This document shows, one piece after another, positions 42,345 through 52,420 of a stretch of DNA of 64,000 nt. Made by a program: the position numbers and the translations under genes. The stretch covers positions 906,756-970,755 of the forward strand of contig JBBCGJ010000001.1 in the NCBI GenBank assembly GCA_037200985.1, read 5' to 3'. Under the pieces are notes generated by a model. The model made no database searches, was not told where the DNA came from, and saw only the letters and a list, made by a program, of their open reading frames with translations. Numbering within the stretch: the stretch's first letter is position 1; every line of letters begins with the position of its first letter. Origin of the DNA: Rhizomicrobium sp. (GTDB lineage: Bacteria; Pseudomonadota; Alphaproteobacteria; Micropepsales; Micropepsaceae).

Positions 42345-44561
42345 CTACCGCCGCTTCCGGCCGCGATGCTGCGTCTTGAACCGCGGCGTCTGTCCGCGTG
42401 GCGCGGTTGACGCTTCGGCAAGATCGAAGCGCAGCCCGCCGGTCAAGGGCGCCGCTTCCGCCAGCCGCACGGCCACGATGTCGCCGAGCTTGTACGCCGT
42501 GCGCGTGCGGTCGCCGACGAGGGCATGCGCCTTCTCGTCATGCTTGAAGAACTCCGCGCCCAGCGCCCGGATCGGCAGCAGGCCCTCGGCGCCGCAATCC
42601 GCCAGGCGAACAAAAAGCCCGAACCGCGTCACGCCCGTGATGCGCGCATCGAACTGCGCGCCCACCCGGTCCTGCATGAACGCCGCGACATAGCGGTCGG
42701 TCGAATCCCGCTCCGCCGCCATTGCCCGCCGCTCGGTCATCGAGATGTGCTCGGCGATCTCGCCCAGGCGTGCTTCCTCGCGGTCGGTCAGCCCGCCCTC
42801 GCCGAAGCCATGCGCCTTCACCAGCGCGCGATGCACGATGAGATCGGCATAGCGCCTTATCGGCGAGGTGAAATGCGCGTATTTCGCGAGATTCAATCCG
42901 AAATGCCCGACATTCTCGGGCGCATAGACGGCCTGCGCCTGGGTGCGCAGCACCACGTCGTTCATCACCGCCTCGTGCGGCCCGCCCTTGGCCTGGCCGA
43001 GGATGCGGTTGAACACGCCGGGCCTCAGCACCTGGCCCTTGGCGAAGCCGAGCCCGATGGTGCGCAGGAAGTCCGAGAAGCCGAACAGCTTCTCCTGCGA
43101 CGGCCGGTCGTGGACGCGGTAGATCAGCGGCGTCTTGCGCTGCTCCAGAACCTCGGCCGCCGCGACATTGGCGAGCACCATGAACTCCTCGATCAGCTTC
43201 ATCGATTCGAGTCGTTCGCGGAACGCGATCGACGCAACCTTGCCGTCCGGCCCGAGCACGATGCGCCGCTCCGGCAGGTCTAGATCGAGCGGATCGCGCT
43301 GCTTCCGCTCCTGCGTCAGCACCTGATAACAAGCCCACACATCCTTCAACGTCGCCTTGGCGATGGCCGACATCGCCGCATCCGGCTTGCCGTCGAAGGC
43401 AAGCTGCGCCTGCCGGTAGGTCAGCCGCGCCGCCGAGCGCATCACGCCGCGGATGAATTCCTGCCGCCGCTTCTTGCCGTTTTTGTCGAAGGTCATCCGC
43501 ACCGCGAGGCAGGCGCGATCCACGCCCTCCTTCAGCGAGCACAGATCGGCCGAAAGATGTTCCGGCAGCATCGGCACGACGCGGTCGGGGAAGTACGCCG
43601 AGTTGCCGCGCTTATAAGCCTCGCGGTCCAATGCAGAACCCGGGGTCACATAGTGTGCGACATCGGCGATGGCGACGAGGGCGATATAGCCGCCCGGATT
43701 CTTCGGATCGTCGTCCGGCCCCGCCCACACCGCGTCGTCGTGATCGCGCGCGTCCTCCGGATCGATGGTGACGAGCGGAATGGCGCGCAGGTCGGTGCGG
43801 GTACGCGGATCGGGCGGCGTCGCGGCCTTCGCCTCGTCGATCACCTCTTTCGGAAATTCCGTCGGAATGCCATGGGCGTGGATCGCGATCAGGCTGACGG
43901 TCCTGGGCGCGTTCATGCTGCCCAGCCGCTCGAGCACTTTCGCGCGGGGAAACCCCGAGGCGCGTCCGGCCAGCGGCTCGGCCAGCACGAGTTCGTTGTG
44001 TTCGGCCCCGCCGCGGTCTCTGGTCTCCACCGCGAAATCCGTGCGGCTCTTGCGGTCGATCGGCGCGATGCGCAGCCCTTCCGGCCGCACATGCAGCACG
44101 CCCAGCACACGGTGCACGCTGGCGCCCAGCCGCTTGATGACCCGCGCCTCGTAGCCGTGCTCGGCGCGTTCCAGCCGCGCCAGCACGCGCTCGCCGGCGC
44201 CTAGAGCGGGACCTTTGTCGTCCCGCGCGGGCACGACATAGATCGTCGGCGGCTCCTCGTTGGATTCCCATTTCTGCGGCCGCGCCAGCAGCTCGCCATC
44301 GGCATCCTGGCCGGTGATCTCCAGCACCGCGACGTCCGGCAGCGAGCCCGGCGGGGCATAGCCGCGGCGGCGATTGCCCGCGATGGCACCGTCCTCTTCG
44401 AGCTCTTTGAGGATGCGCTTGAGCGCGATGCGGTCCGAGCCCTTCACGCCCAGCGCGCGCGACAGGTCGCGCTTGGTGGCGTTCGGCGTCTCGTTCAGAA
44501 GCGCGAGCACCCGCGCCTTGTCGAGACGAGGCGCGTTGCCGGGCTGTGGTTTCTTCGCCAA
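42345..44561 (-). CDS. rnr: Ribonuclease R
   Basis: RNase R is a 3'-5' exoribonuclease that can degrade structured RNA. The 738 residues show an N-terminal winged-helix region (about 12-60, LLNETPNATKRDLSRALGV), cold-shock domains, the RNB catalytic domain with PLVTIDPEDARDHDDAVWAG (about 248-267, four metal-binding Asp), and a C-terminal S1 domain (about 620-710). The tail is short and moderately basic. It ends the run topA, rnr on the minus strand, with only 3 bp between the topA stop and the rnr start. Confidence 0.96.
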   Translation of the reverse strand: MAKKPQPGNAPRLDKARVLALLNETPNATKRDLSRALGVKGSDRIALKRILKELEEDGAIAGNRRRGYAPPGSLPDVAVLEITGQDADGELLARPQKWESNEEPPTIYVVPARDDKGPALGAGERVLARLERAEHGYEARVIKRLGASVHRVLGVLHVRPEGLRIAPIDRKSRTDFAVETRDRGGAEHNELVLAEPLAGRASGFPRAKVLERLGSMNAPRTVSLIAIHAHGIPTEFPKEVIDEAKAATPPDPRTRTDLRAIPLVTIDPEDARDHDDAVWAGPDDDPKNPGGYIALVAIADVAHYVTPGSALDREAYKRGNSAYFPDRVVPMLPEHLSADLCSLKEGVDRACLAVRMTFDKNGKKRRQEFIRGVMRSAARLTYRQAQLAFDGKPDAAMSAIAKATLKDVWACYQVLTQERKQRDPLDLDLPERRIVLGPDGKVASIAFRERLESMKLIEEFMVLANVAAAEVLEQRKTPLIYRVHDRPSQEKLFGFSDFLRTIGLGFAKGQVLRPGVFNRILGQAKGGPHEAVMNDVVLRTQAQAVYAPENVGHFGLNLAKYAHFTSPIRRYADLIVHRALVKAHGFGEGGLTDREEARLGEIAEHISMTERRAMAAERDSTDRYVAAFMQDRVGAQFDARITGVTRFGLFVRLADCGAEGLLPIRALGAEFFKHDEKAHALVGDRTRTAYKLGDIVAVRLAEAAPLTGGLRFDLAEASTAPRGQTPRFKTQHRGRKRR

Positions 44562-44564
44562 GGT

Positions 44565-47204
44565 CTACTCGCCGGCCACCGGTTCGGGCTTCTTCTTCGG
44601 CGCGGCCTTCTTCTTCGGAGCCGCCGCCGGTTTTTCCGCCTTGGCCTTCGGCTCCTTCTTCGCCTTCGCCTCTTTCTTCGGCTTGGCGGCGGCCTTGGCG
44701 GGTCTCTTCTTCTTGCCGCCGCCTTTGGCGGCACGATCACTGATCAGCGCCAGCGCCTGTTCCAGCGTGATGGCCTCGGCATTGTCGGCATCGGGCACCG
44801 TCGCATTGACCGAACCGTCGGTGACGTAAGGCCCATAGCGGCCCTTCATCAGCTTGATCTCCGTGCCCGAGGCGTCCTTGCCGAGCTCCTTCAGCGCTTG
44901 CGGCCCGCGGCGCTGGCGCGGATTGTTCTTCTTCTCCGCGATCAGGTCGACGGCGCGGTTGATGCCGACGGTGAACACGTCCTCCGGCGCTTCCAGTGAG
45001 GCATACATCCCGTCATGCGCGACGTAAGGCCCGAAGCGGCCGAAATTCGCGGTGATCGGCTTGCCGCTCTCCGGATGCAGACCCACCTCGCGCGGCAGCG
45101 CCAGCAGCTTCAGCGCATAGGGCAGGTCGACGTTTTCGACTTCCGTGCCCTTGGGAATGCCGGAGCGTTTCGGCTCCTTGCCTTCGCCGAGCTGGACGTA
45201 AGGCCCGAAGCGGCCGCTGCGCAGCGACACCTTCTCGCCGGTCTCGGGATCGAGCCCCAATTCGCGCGGCTGGGCGGCCGCCGCCGCCTCGTTGCTCTGG
45301 CCGAGCTGCCGGGTGAAGCGGCACTCCGGATAGTTCGAGCAGCCGACGAAGGCGCCGAAGCGGCCGAGCTTGAGGCTCAACTCGCCCTTGCCGCAACTCG
45401 GGCAGACGCGCGGATTGGAGCCGTCGGCGTTGGGCGGGAAGATATGCGGCCCCAGGATCGCGTTCATCTCGTCGATGACGTTCTTGATCTTGAGGTCCTT
45501 GGTTCCGCCGACCGCCGCCGAAAAGTCGCGCCAGAAATCGCGCAGCAGCTGTTTCCAGTCGAGCTCGCCGGCCGAGACCTCGTCGAGCTGCTCTTCGAGA
45601 TCGGCGGTGAAGCCGTATTCGACATAGCGCGGGAAATAGGTCGCGAGGAACGCCGTCACCAGCCGCCCCTTGTCGTCCGGATAGAACCGCCCGCGGTCCA
45701 GCCGCACATAATTGCGGTCGCGCAGCACAGACAGGATGGTCGCATAGGTCGAAGGCCGGCCGATGCCGAGCTCCTCCAGCTTGCGCACCAGGCTCGCCTC
45801 GGAATAGCGCGGCGGCGGCTCGGTGAAGTGCTGCGCCGAGGCGACGTTCTCGATTCTGGCCGGCTCGCCGGCCGCGACCTTCGGCAACCGCGACCCATCC
45901 TCATCGGACTCGTCGTCCTTGCCCTCCTGGTAGAGCGTCAGGAAACCGTCGAACAGCGTCACCGTGCCGGTGGCGCGCAGCACGATCTTCTTGTCGGCGC
46001 TCGCGACGTCGACCGTGGTGCGCTCCAGCTCGGCGCTTTCCATCTGGCTCGCGATGGCGCGCTTCCAGATCAGCTCGTAGAGCCTGGCGGCATCGCCATC
46101 GATGTATTTCGAAACCTCTTCCGGCGTGCGCTCGAACAGCGTCGGGCGGATCGCCTCATGCGCTTCCTGCGCGTTCTTGGCCTTGGAGGTGTAGAGACGC
46201 GGCGCGCTCGGCACATATCTCTGGCCATAGCGCGAACCGATGGTCGCGCGCGCTTCGGCGACGGCCTCGGGCACCATCACGATGCCGTCGGTGCGCATAT
46301 AGGTGATGAGGCCCACGGTTTCGCCGCCGATGTCGACGCCTTCGTACAGCCCCTGCGCGATCTGCATCGTCCGCTTGGCGCCGAAGCCGAGCTTGCGCGA
46401 GGCCTCCTGCTGCAAGGTCGATGTGATGAAGGGCGGGGCCGGGTGGCGCTTGACCGGCTTGCTCTCGACGCTCTCGATCGCGAAGCGCTGCGCGTTGATC
46501 GCCGCCACCGCGGCGCTCGCCTCGGCCTCGGTCTTCAGCGACAGCTTGTCGAGCTTCTCGCCGCCCAGCTGCGTCAGCCGCGCCTTGAACGTCCCGTTCG
46601 GCACCAGCACGTCGGCGTCGATGCTCCAATATTCCTGCGCCTTGAACGCCTCGATCTCGACCTCGCGGTCGACCACGAGCCTGAGCGCCACCGATTGCAC
46701 CCGCCCCGCCGAGCGCGCGCCCGGCAGCTTGCGCCACAGCACCGGCGACAGCGTGAAGCCGACGAGGTAGTCGAGCGCCCGGCGCGCCATATAGGCGTCG
46801 ACCAGCTCGGCATTGATCTCGCGCGGATGGGCGATGGCCTCCAGGATGGCGGACTTGGTCACGGCGTTGAACGCGACGCGCTCCACCTTGGCGTGGCCGA
46901 GCGCCTTCTTCTGCTTCAGGACCTCCAGCACATGCCAGGAGATCGCCTCGCCCTCGCGGTCCGGATCGGTGGCGAGGATCAGCTTGTCCGCGCCCTTCAC
47001 GGCGTCGGCGATGTCCTTGATGCGCTTGGCGGCCCGCTCGTCGACCTCCCAGATCATGGAGAAATCGTCGTCCGGCTTCACCGACCCGTCCTTGGAGGGC
47101 AGGTCGCGGATATGCCCGAAGCTGGCCAGGACCTTGTAGCCCGCGCCCAGGTACTTGTTGATCGATTTGACCTTGCCGGGGGATTCGACGACGACGACGT
47201 TCAT
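44565..47204 (-). CDS. topA: DNA topoisomerase I (type IA)
   Basis: TopA relaxes negative supercoils through a transient 5'-phosphotyrosine. The 879 residues begin with the TOPRIM motif MNVVVVESPGKVKSI and DPDREGEAISWHV (about 105-117). The active-site Tyr is in the segment VGLITYMRTDG (about 300-310). Zinc-finger-type and topoisomerase C-terminal repeats follow, including CPSCGKGELSLKLGRFGAFVGCSNYPEC (a Cys4 finger) and several GRFGPYV repeats without Cys. The last 60 residues are a Lys/Ala/Pro-rich tail, a known nonspecific DNA-binding feature in high-GC bacteria. It is upstream of rnr. Confidence 0.97.
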   Translation of the reverse strand: MNVVVVESPGKVKSINKYLGAGYKVLASFGHIRDLPSKDGSVKPDDDFSMIWEVDERAAKRIKDIADAVKGADKLILATDPDREGEAISWHVLEVLKQKKALGHAKVERVAFNAVTKSAILEAIAHPREINAELVDAYMARRALDYLVGFTLSPVLWRKLPGARSAGRVQSVALRLVVDREVEIEAFKAQEYWSIDADVLVPNGTFKARLTQLGGEKLDKLSLKTEAEASAAVAAINAQRFAIESVESKPVKRHPAPPFITSTLQQEASRKLGFGAKRTMQIAQGLYEGVDIGGETVGLITYMRTDGIVMVPEAVAEARATIGSRYGQRYVPSAPRLYTSKAKNAQEAHEAIRPTLFERTPEEVSKYIDGDAARLYELIWKRAIASQMESAELERTTVDVASADKKIVLRATGTVTLFDGFLTLYQEGKDDESDEDGSRLPKVAAGEPARIENVASAQHFTEPPPRYSEASLVRKLEELGIGRPSTYATILSVLRDRNYVRLDRGRFYPDDKGRLVTAFLATYFPRYVEYGFTADLEEQLDEVSAGELDWKQLLRDFWRDFSAAVGGTKDLKIKNVIDEMNAILGPHIFPPNADGSNPRVCPSCGKGELSLKLGRFGAFVGCSNYPECRFTRQLGQSNEAAAAAQPRELGLDPETGEKVSLRSGRFGPYVQLGEGKEPKRSGIPKGTEVENVDLPYALKLLALPREVGLHPESGKPITANFGRFGPYVAHDGMYASLEAPEDVFTVGINRAVDLIAEKKNNPRQRRGPQALKELGKDASGTEIKLMKGRYGPYVTDGSVNATVPDADNAEAITLEQALALISDRAAKGGGKKKRPAKAAAKPKKEAKAKKEPKAKAEKPAAAPKKKAAPKKKPEPVAGE

Positions 47205-47439
47205 GAGGTGTGGGGTACTCGGCCTGTTCGCCCGGCAGCGCCGGATCGTGAAATACCTGCCAAATCGGGGCCCGGCCCCGAAAGGCGGCGGGACACTGAT
47301 AGGAGCGGCGGACGAGTGTCAACGCCGGACATGCCCGAGCGATGAAACCGAAGGTTGTGAAACTGGCAGATATTGGCGTTGATAAATACTATAAGTTGCA
47401 ATATCGGCGACGCCTCCCTAGTCTCTGCGGGCCCGCAGA

Positions 47440-47658
47440 ATGCGCGATCCCATGGCCTCCTATGTCCGGGGCGGCAGGCCTCCACCCGGCCTGACGCCCT
47501 CCCAAGTCAGTCCGGAAGAATCCGCGCGTTACACCCGCGAGATGCTTGAATCGCTTAGGAAAATCGCGCTGAGCCAGGGCCAGGGCCTGCTCGCCCATCT
47601 GCTGGGGCTGGCGGCCATCGAGGCCAAGCATCTGGGCGGTCAGGCCCAGGACACCTGA
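47440..47658 (+). CDS. Small hypothetical protein
   Basis: A 72-residue soluble protein (MRDPMASYVRGGRPPPGLTP, then EMLESLRKIALSQGQGLLAHLL). It reads as a proline-rich start followed by two helices, with codon use like its neighbours. I do not recognise the family. A second in-frame ATG at 47452 is possible. A perfect 16 bp palindrome ends at the base before the first ATG. The last 19 bp overlap the convergent dprA gene. The promoter region upstream is AT-rich. Confidence 0.65.
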   Translation: MRDPMASYVRGGRPPPGLTPSQVSPEESARYTREMLESLRKIALSQGQGLLAHLLGLAAIEAKHLGGQAQDT

Positions 47659-48740
47659 TTGCCCGGATGGCGGACGATTCTGCCCGCCAGTTCCATTTCC
47701 AGCAAAATAGTCAGAACCGCCGCCACCGGCGCCCCGCAAATCCGCACCAGCTCGTCCACCGGGACGGGCGCCGGCCCCAGCGCCTCCTCGACTTTGGCCC
47801 GGACCTTGTCGGCCTCCGCCTCGCTCGCGGCGGGCGGCGGCGCCGGCTCCCCGCGGCCCGGTTCGCGGAAATCGTGGCCCAGGATCGGGCGTAGCCCGGC
47901 CAGCACATCCTGCGCACTTTCGGTCAGCGTCGCGCCCTCGCGCAGCAGCCGGTTGGCGCCCTTGGCGCGCGGATCGAGCGGCGAGCCCGGCACCGCGAAG
48001 ATCTCGCGGCCCTGTTCCAGCGCGAAGTTCGCGGTGATCAGCGAACCGGATCCCTCCGCCGCCTCAACCACGACGACGCCGCGCGAAAGCCCCGAGATGA
48101 TGCGGTTGCGGCGCGGGAAGTGCCGCGCCTGCGGCGCCTGGCCGAGCGGCATCTCGGAGACGATGCAGCCCTGCGCCCGGATGGCCTCGTAAAGCCTGGC
48201 GTTCTCCGGCGGATAGATATTGTCGACGCCGCCCGCGACCACCGCGCAGGTGCCGCTGTCCAGCGTGCCCTCATGCGCTGCCGCGTCGATCCCGCGCGCC
48301 AGCCCCGAGACGACGACGAGACCGGCCTTGCCTAAGTCGTGCGCCAGCGTGCCGGCGAACCTACGCCCCAGCGCCGAAGCATTTCGTGCCCCGACGATCG
48401 CGACCGCCTCGCGGCCCAGCAGCGTCGCGTGACCCAGCACCGAAATGATCGGCGGCGGCGGGTCGGCCGCGGCCAGTCCGCGCGGAAATTCGCTCTCGCC
48501 GCTCGCGATCATGCGCCCGCCGAGCTTCGCCAGCGCCGCGATCTCGCGCGATGCTTCGTCGATGCTTGGCACCCGGAGGCTCTCGCCGCCGCCGCGCCTG
48601 ACGAGGCGTGGAATCTCCAGGAGTGCCGCGCTCGCGCTGCCGAAGCGCGCGATGAGCTGCGCGAAGGTGACGGGTCCGACATTCTGGGTGCGCGCCAGGC
48701 GCAGCCACGCCAGCCGCTCCGCGTCGGTAAGCGCCGTCAC
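47640..48740 (-). CDS. dprA: DNA processing protein DprA/Smf
   Basis: DprA binds incoming single-stranded DNA and loads RecA during natural transformation. The 366 residues include a short helical N-terminus, the Rossmann-like core with AIVGARNASALGRRFAGTLA (about 114-133) and VVSGLARGIDAAAHEGTL (about 141-158), and a C-terminal winged-helix domain (about 305-366). Its start overlaps the plsY stop (ATGA). DprA is broadly conserved, so it does not by itself prove competence. Confidence 0.95.
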   Translation of the reverse strand: MTALTDAERLAWLRLARTQNVGPVTFAQLIARFGSASAALLEIPRLVRRGGGESLRVPSIDEASREIAALAKLGGRMIASGESEFPRGLAAADPPPPIISVLGHATLLGREAVAIVGARNASALGRRFAGTLAHDLGKAGLVVVSGLARGIDAAAHEGTLDSGTCAVVAGGVDNIYPPENARLYEAIRAQGCIVSEMPLGQAPQARHFPRRNRIISGLSRGVVVVEAAEGSGSLITANFALEQGREIFAVPGSPLDPRAKGANRLLREGATLTESAQDVLAGLRPILGHDFREPGRGEPAPPPAASEAEADKVRAKVEEALGPAPVPVDELVRICGAPVAAVLTILLEMELAGRIVRHPGNQVSWA

Positions 48741-49357
48741 GCCGGCTTGCTTTGGCCGATACGCGGCTCCTCGCCGCGCAACAGGCGGCGGATGTTTTCG
48801 TGATGGATGGCGAGGACGAGCACCGCGAGCAGCGCGGTCAGCACCGTCTCATGCGGGCGATGGAACAGGGCCATGTAGACCGGCGTGACGATGGCCGCGA
48901 CCAGCGCCGAGAGCGAGGAGATGCGGAACACCGCCAGCACCGCGCCCCAGCTCGCGAGGCCCAGCAGCGCCACCGGCCAATAGAGTGCCAGCAGGATGCC
49001 GAGCGACACCGCCACGCCCTTGCCGCCCTTGAAGCCGAGCCAGACCGGAAAGAGATGGCCGAGGAACGCGCCGAGCGCCGCGAACAGCGCCGCGTCCGTG
49101 CCCCACAGATCCTGCGCGATCAGGACCGGCGCGGCGCCTTTCAGCGCGTCGAACAGCAGCGTCAGCCCCGCCGCCGCGTAGTTGCCGGTGCGCAGCACAT
49201 TGGTGGCGCCGATACTGCCCGATCCGATCTTGCGCACATCGCCGGCGCCGAAGAGATAGCTGAAGATCAACCCGAACGGGATCGAGCCCAACAGATAGCC
49301 GACGCCCAGCGCGACGACGGCGCTGGTCCAGGTGACGGCGAGTTCGGAGAGGGGCAT
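48737..49357 (-). CDS. plsY: Acyl-phosphate glycerol-3-phosphate acyltransferase PlsY
   Basis: PlsY moves an acyl chain from acyl-phosphate to glycerol-3-phosphate, the first step of phospholipid synthesis. The 206-residue integral membrane protein has five to six helices and the three conserved loops: GSIGATNVLRTGNY (about 46-59), GHLFPVWLGFKGGKGVAV (about 98-115), and the C-terminal loop RHHENIRRLLRGEEPRIG (seen as IHHENIRRLLRGEEPRIG). The C-terminal half is typical. It overlaps dprA by 4 bp. Confidence 0.96.
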   Translation of the reverse strand: MPLSELAVTWTSAVVALGVGYLLGSIPFGLIFSYLFGAGDVRKIGSGSIGATNVLRTGNYAAAGLTLLFDALKGAAPVLIAQDLWGTDAALFAALGAFLGHLFPVWLGFKGGKGVAVSLGILLALYWPVALLGLASWGAVLAVFRISSLSALVAAIVTPVYMALFHRPHETVLTALLAVLVLAIHHENIRRLLRGEEPRIGQSKPA

Positions 49358-49430
49358 GGATCGCTGCGCGTGATGTGCGACGAACCTTAGCGCAGAAGTC
49401 GCCCGTCGAAAACGGCACTTGCAACCCCGC

Positions 49431-49578
49431 TTTCCTCCCCCGCGTTTGCGGGGGAGGTGCCGAGCGCAGCGGCGCGTAGCGACAGCGTGCGCGCGAGGGG
49501 GCGCGCGCGCCGGCCCCCTCCGTCACGCCTCCGCTGCGCTGCGGCGTGCCACCTCCCCCGCAACAGCGGGGGAGGAAA
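49431..49578. repeat. Palindromic intergenic repeat, CCTCCCCCGC family (long form)
   Basis: A 148 bp element between pyrC' and plsY. Its ends are TTTCCTCCCCCGCGTTTGCG and GCGGGGGAGGAAA, each a hairpin, with a centre of GCGC-rich sequence. It matches the element at 28862 in both ends and in part of the centre (CCGTCACGCCTCCGCTGCGC vs its inverse). Confidence 0.8.
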
Positions 49579-49580
49579 AC

Positions 49581-50876
49581 TCAACGCTTTCTCTCGAACA
49601 CGCAAACCCCGCCCACGAACGTCATCACCGCCCGCCCATGGAATCTCCGTCCCTCGAACGGCGTATTCCTCGCGCGCGAGCGCAGCTCCGCCTCGCGCAC
49701 CGTGAACGGCTCGTCGGGATCGATCAGCACCAGGTCGGCCGGCGCGCCCTTGGCCAAGGTCCCTGCGTTCAGTCCGAAGATCTTCGCCGGCGACGCCGTC
49801 AGCGCCTTCAGCACATGCGCAAGATGCGCCCGCCCGTCGTGATGCAGCCCGAGCGCCACCGGCAGCAGCGTCTCCAGCCCGATGGCGCCGAACGCGGCCT
49901 GCGCGAAAGTCTGCCGCTTGGTGTCCGCCGCCTGCGGATCGTGGCTCGAAACGACGATATCGATCAGCCCCGACGCCACGCCTTCCACCATCGCCGCGCG
50001 GTCGGCCTCGGAGCGCAGCGGCGGCTTGACCTTCATGAAGGTCAGGTACGACGCGACGTCCAGTTCGTTCAGCGCCAGGTGATGCGCCGCGACCCCGCAG
50101 GTCACCGCCACGCCGCGCTCCTTGGCCGCCGCGATGGCGTCGAGCGCGGCGCGCGTCGAGATCTGCCCGAAGTGATAGCGCGCGCCCGTCATCTCCACGA
50201 GGCGGATGTCGCGCTCGACCACGATGGCCTCGGCCGCGGCCGGCGCCGCGGGCAGGCCGAGGCGCATGGCGAATTCGCCCTCGGTGACGGCGGCGCCCTC
50301 GGTGAGGTCCGGGTCCTCGGCATGGCCGACGATCAGCGCCCCGAAGGTCGAGGCATAGGCGAGCGCCCGGCGCAGCACCCGCGCATTGGAGATCGTGCGG
50401 TCGCCGTCGGTGAATGCCACCGCGCCGGCCTCTTTCAGAAGTCCGATCTCGGTCATCGTTTCGCCGCCGAAGCCCTTGGTCAGCGCCGCCATCGGCGCCA
50501 CGCGGACCTTGGCGGTCGCCGCGGCGCGGCGCAGGATGAAATCGACCAGCGACGGCTCATCGATCACCGGCTCGGTGTTCGGCATGACGACGATGGTCGT
50601 GATCCCGCCCGCCGCCGCCGCCTGGCTGGCCGATTCCAGCGTCTCGCGATACTCGCTGCCCGGCTCGCCGGTGAACACCCGCGCGTCGATCAGCCCCGGC
50701 GCCAGCACCAGGCCTTTGCAGTCGATCACTTCGGGATCGTTCGGCTCGGCGTCGTTGAACAGGCGCGGGCCGACATCGGCGATGCGCCCGTTCTCGACCA
50801 GGAGGCCGCCCTTCACATCCAGCCCGCTCGCCGGGTCGATCAGCCGCGCATTGCGGAAGGCGATGCGTTTGGTCAT
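49581..50876 (-). CDS. Dihydroorotase-like protein lacking the HxH metal motif (PyrC' type)
   Basis: A 431-residue amidohydrolase of the type I dihydroorotase group, co-transcribed with and overlapping pyrB (ATGA). Active dihydroorotases have PG..D.HVH.REPG; here the segment reads [19 protein letters not shown] (about 58-76), so both His of HxH and the substrate-binding Arg are gone. In Pseudomonas a catalytically dead PyrC' is a structural partner of PyrB in the aspartate transcarbamoylase dodecamer. The same role is likely here, and the cell should then need another, active pyrC elsewhere. Confidence 0.85.
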   Translation of the reverse strand: MTKRIAFRNARLIDPASGLDVKGGLLVENGRIADVGPRLFNDAEPNDPEVIDCKGLVLAPGLIDARVFTGEPGSEYRETLESASQAAAAGGITTIVVMPNTEPVIDEPSLVDFILRRAAATAKVRVAPMAALTKGFGGETMTEIGLLKEAGAVAFTDGDRTISNARVLRRALAYASTFGALIVGHAEDPDLTEGAAVTEGEFAMRLGLPAAPAAAEAIVVERDIRLVEMTGARYHFGQISTRAALDAIAAAKERGVAVTCGVAAHHLALNELDVASYLTFMKVKPPLRSEADRAAMVEGVASGLIDIVVSSHDPQAADTKRQTFAQAAFGAIGLETLLPVALGLHHDGRAHLAHVLKALTASPAKIFGLNAGTLAKGAPADLVLIDPDEPFTVREAELRSRARNTPFEGRRFHGRAVMTFVGGVCVFERKR

Positions 50877-51844
50877 GGCGCGTTGCGCCCTTCGATGGCG
50901 AGGCCCCGCGACAGCGCGTCGAGCACCGCCATGCGGATGGCGACGCCCATCTCGACCTGTTCCTGGATGACGCTGACCTCAATGTCGTCGGCGACCGCCG
51001 AGTCGATCTCCACGCCGCGGTTCATCGGCCCCGGATGCATGACCAGCGCGCCCGGCTTGGCGGCTTTCAGCTTCTCGTGGTCCAGGCCATAGAAGCGGAA
51101 ATATTCCCGCGTCGAGGGCACGAAGGCGCCCGACATCCGCTCGATCTGCAGCCGCAGCATCATCACGATATCGGCGCCGGCAAGGCCTTGTTTCATGTCG
51201 TGGAAAATCTCGACCCCGAAGCGGTCGGCATCGGCGGGCAGGAGCGTGCGCGGCGCGACGAGCCGCACCCGCGCGCCCATCTTGAGCAGCAGATGGATGT
51301 TGGAGCGCGCCACGCGGCTATGCAGCACGTCGCCGCAGATCGCCACGATGAGGTTCTCGAACCCGCCGCGCCGCCGCCTTATCGTCAGTGCATCGAGCAG
51401 CGCCTGGGTCGGATGCTCGTGGCTGCCGTCGCCGGCATTGACCACGCAGCAATCGAGCTTGCGCGACAGCAATTCCGCCGCGCCGGAATCCTGATGCCGC
51501 ACCACCAGGATGTCGGGCCGCATGGCGTTCAGCGTCGTGGCGGTATCGATCAGGGTCTCGCCCTTGGAGACCGACGAGGTCTTGACGCTCATGTTCATGA
51601 CGTCGGCGCCGAGCCTTTTGCCGGCCAGCTCGAACGAGCTCTGGGTGCGGGTGGAGGCTTCGAAGAACAGGTTGATCAGGGTGCGGCCCTTGAGCAGGTC
51701 CGTCTTCTTCCGCGCCGAGCGGTTGAGCGCGGCATAGGATTCGCCGAGATCGAGCAGGGCGCCGATCTCGGGCACCGACAGGTGCTCGATGCCAAGCAGA
51801 TGGCTGGATTTGAGGAAAGGATCGGCGGAGGCCGGGCTGGTCAT
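50873..51844 (-). CDS. pyrB: Aspartate carbamoyltransferase catalytic subunit
   Basis: PyrB condenses carbamoyl phosphate and aspartate, the committed step of pyrimidine synthesis. The 323 residues carry the carbamoyl-phosphate motif [20 protein letters not shown] (about 60-79), the SVSKGE loop (about 90-95), [15 protein letters not shown] (about 138-152) and [10 protein letters not shown] near the C-terminus (about 276-285). The start at 51844 ([10 protein letters not shown]) was preferred over an in-frame ATG 13 codons upstream that lies in less protein-like sequence. It overlaps the inactive dihydroorotase gene. Confidence 0.96.
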   Translation of the reverse strand: MTSPASADPFLKSSHLLGIEHLSVPEIGALLDLGESYAALNRSARKKTDLLKGRTLINLFFEASTRTQSSFELAGKRLGADVMNMSVKTSSVSKGETLIDTATTLNAMRPDILVVRHQDSGAAELLSRKLDCCVVNAGDGSHEHPTQALLDALTIRRRRGGFENLIVAICGDVLHSRVARSNIHLLLKMGARVRLVAPRTLLPADADRFGVEIFHDMKQGLAGADIVMMLRLQIERMSGAFVPSTREYFRFYGLDHEKLKAAKPGALVMHPGPMNRGVEIDSAVADDIEVSVIQEQVEMGVAIRMAVLDALSRGLAIEGRNAP

Positions 51845-51940
51845 CAAAGATCGGTGTATAGGCAAGCGGGCCGGCAGGGGCAAGGCGCGGCCGCAGATTG
51901 TTGTGGAGCGCCGAAGAATTGCCTGCCTGCTTCCCCGCCC

Positions 51941-52417
51941 TCAAGGGGAGCGTGGGATGCGCCTGAGCCGCTCCAGCGCCCCCTGCAGGATGTACGCCGC
52001 CGCCATCTTGTCCACGACCTCGCCGCGCCGCCGCCGCGAAGCATCCGCGTCGAGCAGCGTCCGCGTCACCGCCGCGGTCGACAGCCGCTCGTCCCACATC
52101 AGCACCGGCAGCGGCGAGCGGCCGGCGAAATTCCGCGCGAAGGCCCGCGCCGATTGCGCGCTGGGCCCGTCGCTGCCGTCCATGTTGAGCGGCAGCCCGA
52201 CCACCAGTCCGCCGGCGCCCTGTTCGGCCGCGATCGTCTCGATCCTGGCGGCGTCGGCGGAGAACTTGCCGCGCTTCAGCGTCTCCATCGGCGTCGCGAC
52301 GGTGAGCAGCGTATCCGACAGCGCGATCCCGATGGTCTTCTCGCCGAGGTCGAGCCCGATCAGGCGCGCCCGCGCGGGCAGAGCGGCTCGCAGCTCTTCG
52401 ATGGTGACGACGGGCAT
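51941..52417 (-). CDS. ruvX: Holliday-junction resolvase-like protein RuvX (YqgF)
   Basis: A 158-residue RNase H-fold protein. The first acidic residue is in [17 protein letters not shown] (about 19-35), the second in WDERLST (about 107-113), and a third in [12 protein letters not shown] (about 135-146), the standard YqgF active site. It is annotated across bacteria as a putative resolvase and functions in 16S rRNA 5'-end processing in E. coli. The start [13 protein letters not shown] at 52417 excludes codons that come from the upstream palindromic repeat. It sits upstream of pyrB on the same strand. Confidence 0.94.
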   Translation of the reverse strand: MPVVTIEELRAALPARARLIGLDLGEKTIGIALSDTLLTVATPMETLKRGKFSADAARIETIAAEQGAGGLVVGLPLNMDGSDGPSAQSARAFARNFAGRSPLPVLMWDERLSTAAVTRTLLDADASRRRRGEVVDKMAAAYILQGALERLRRIPRSP

Positions 52418-52420
52418 GAT

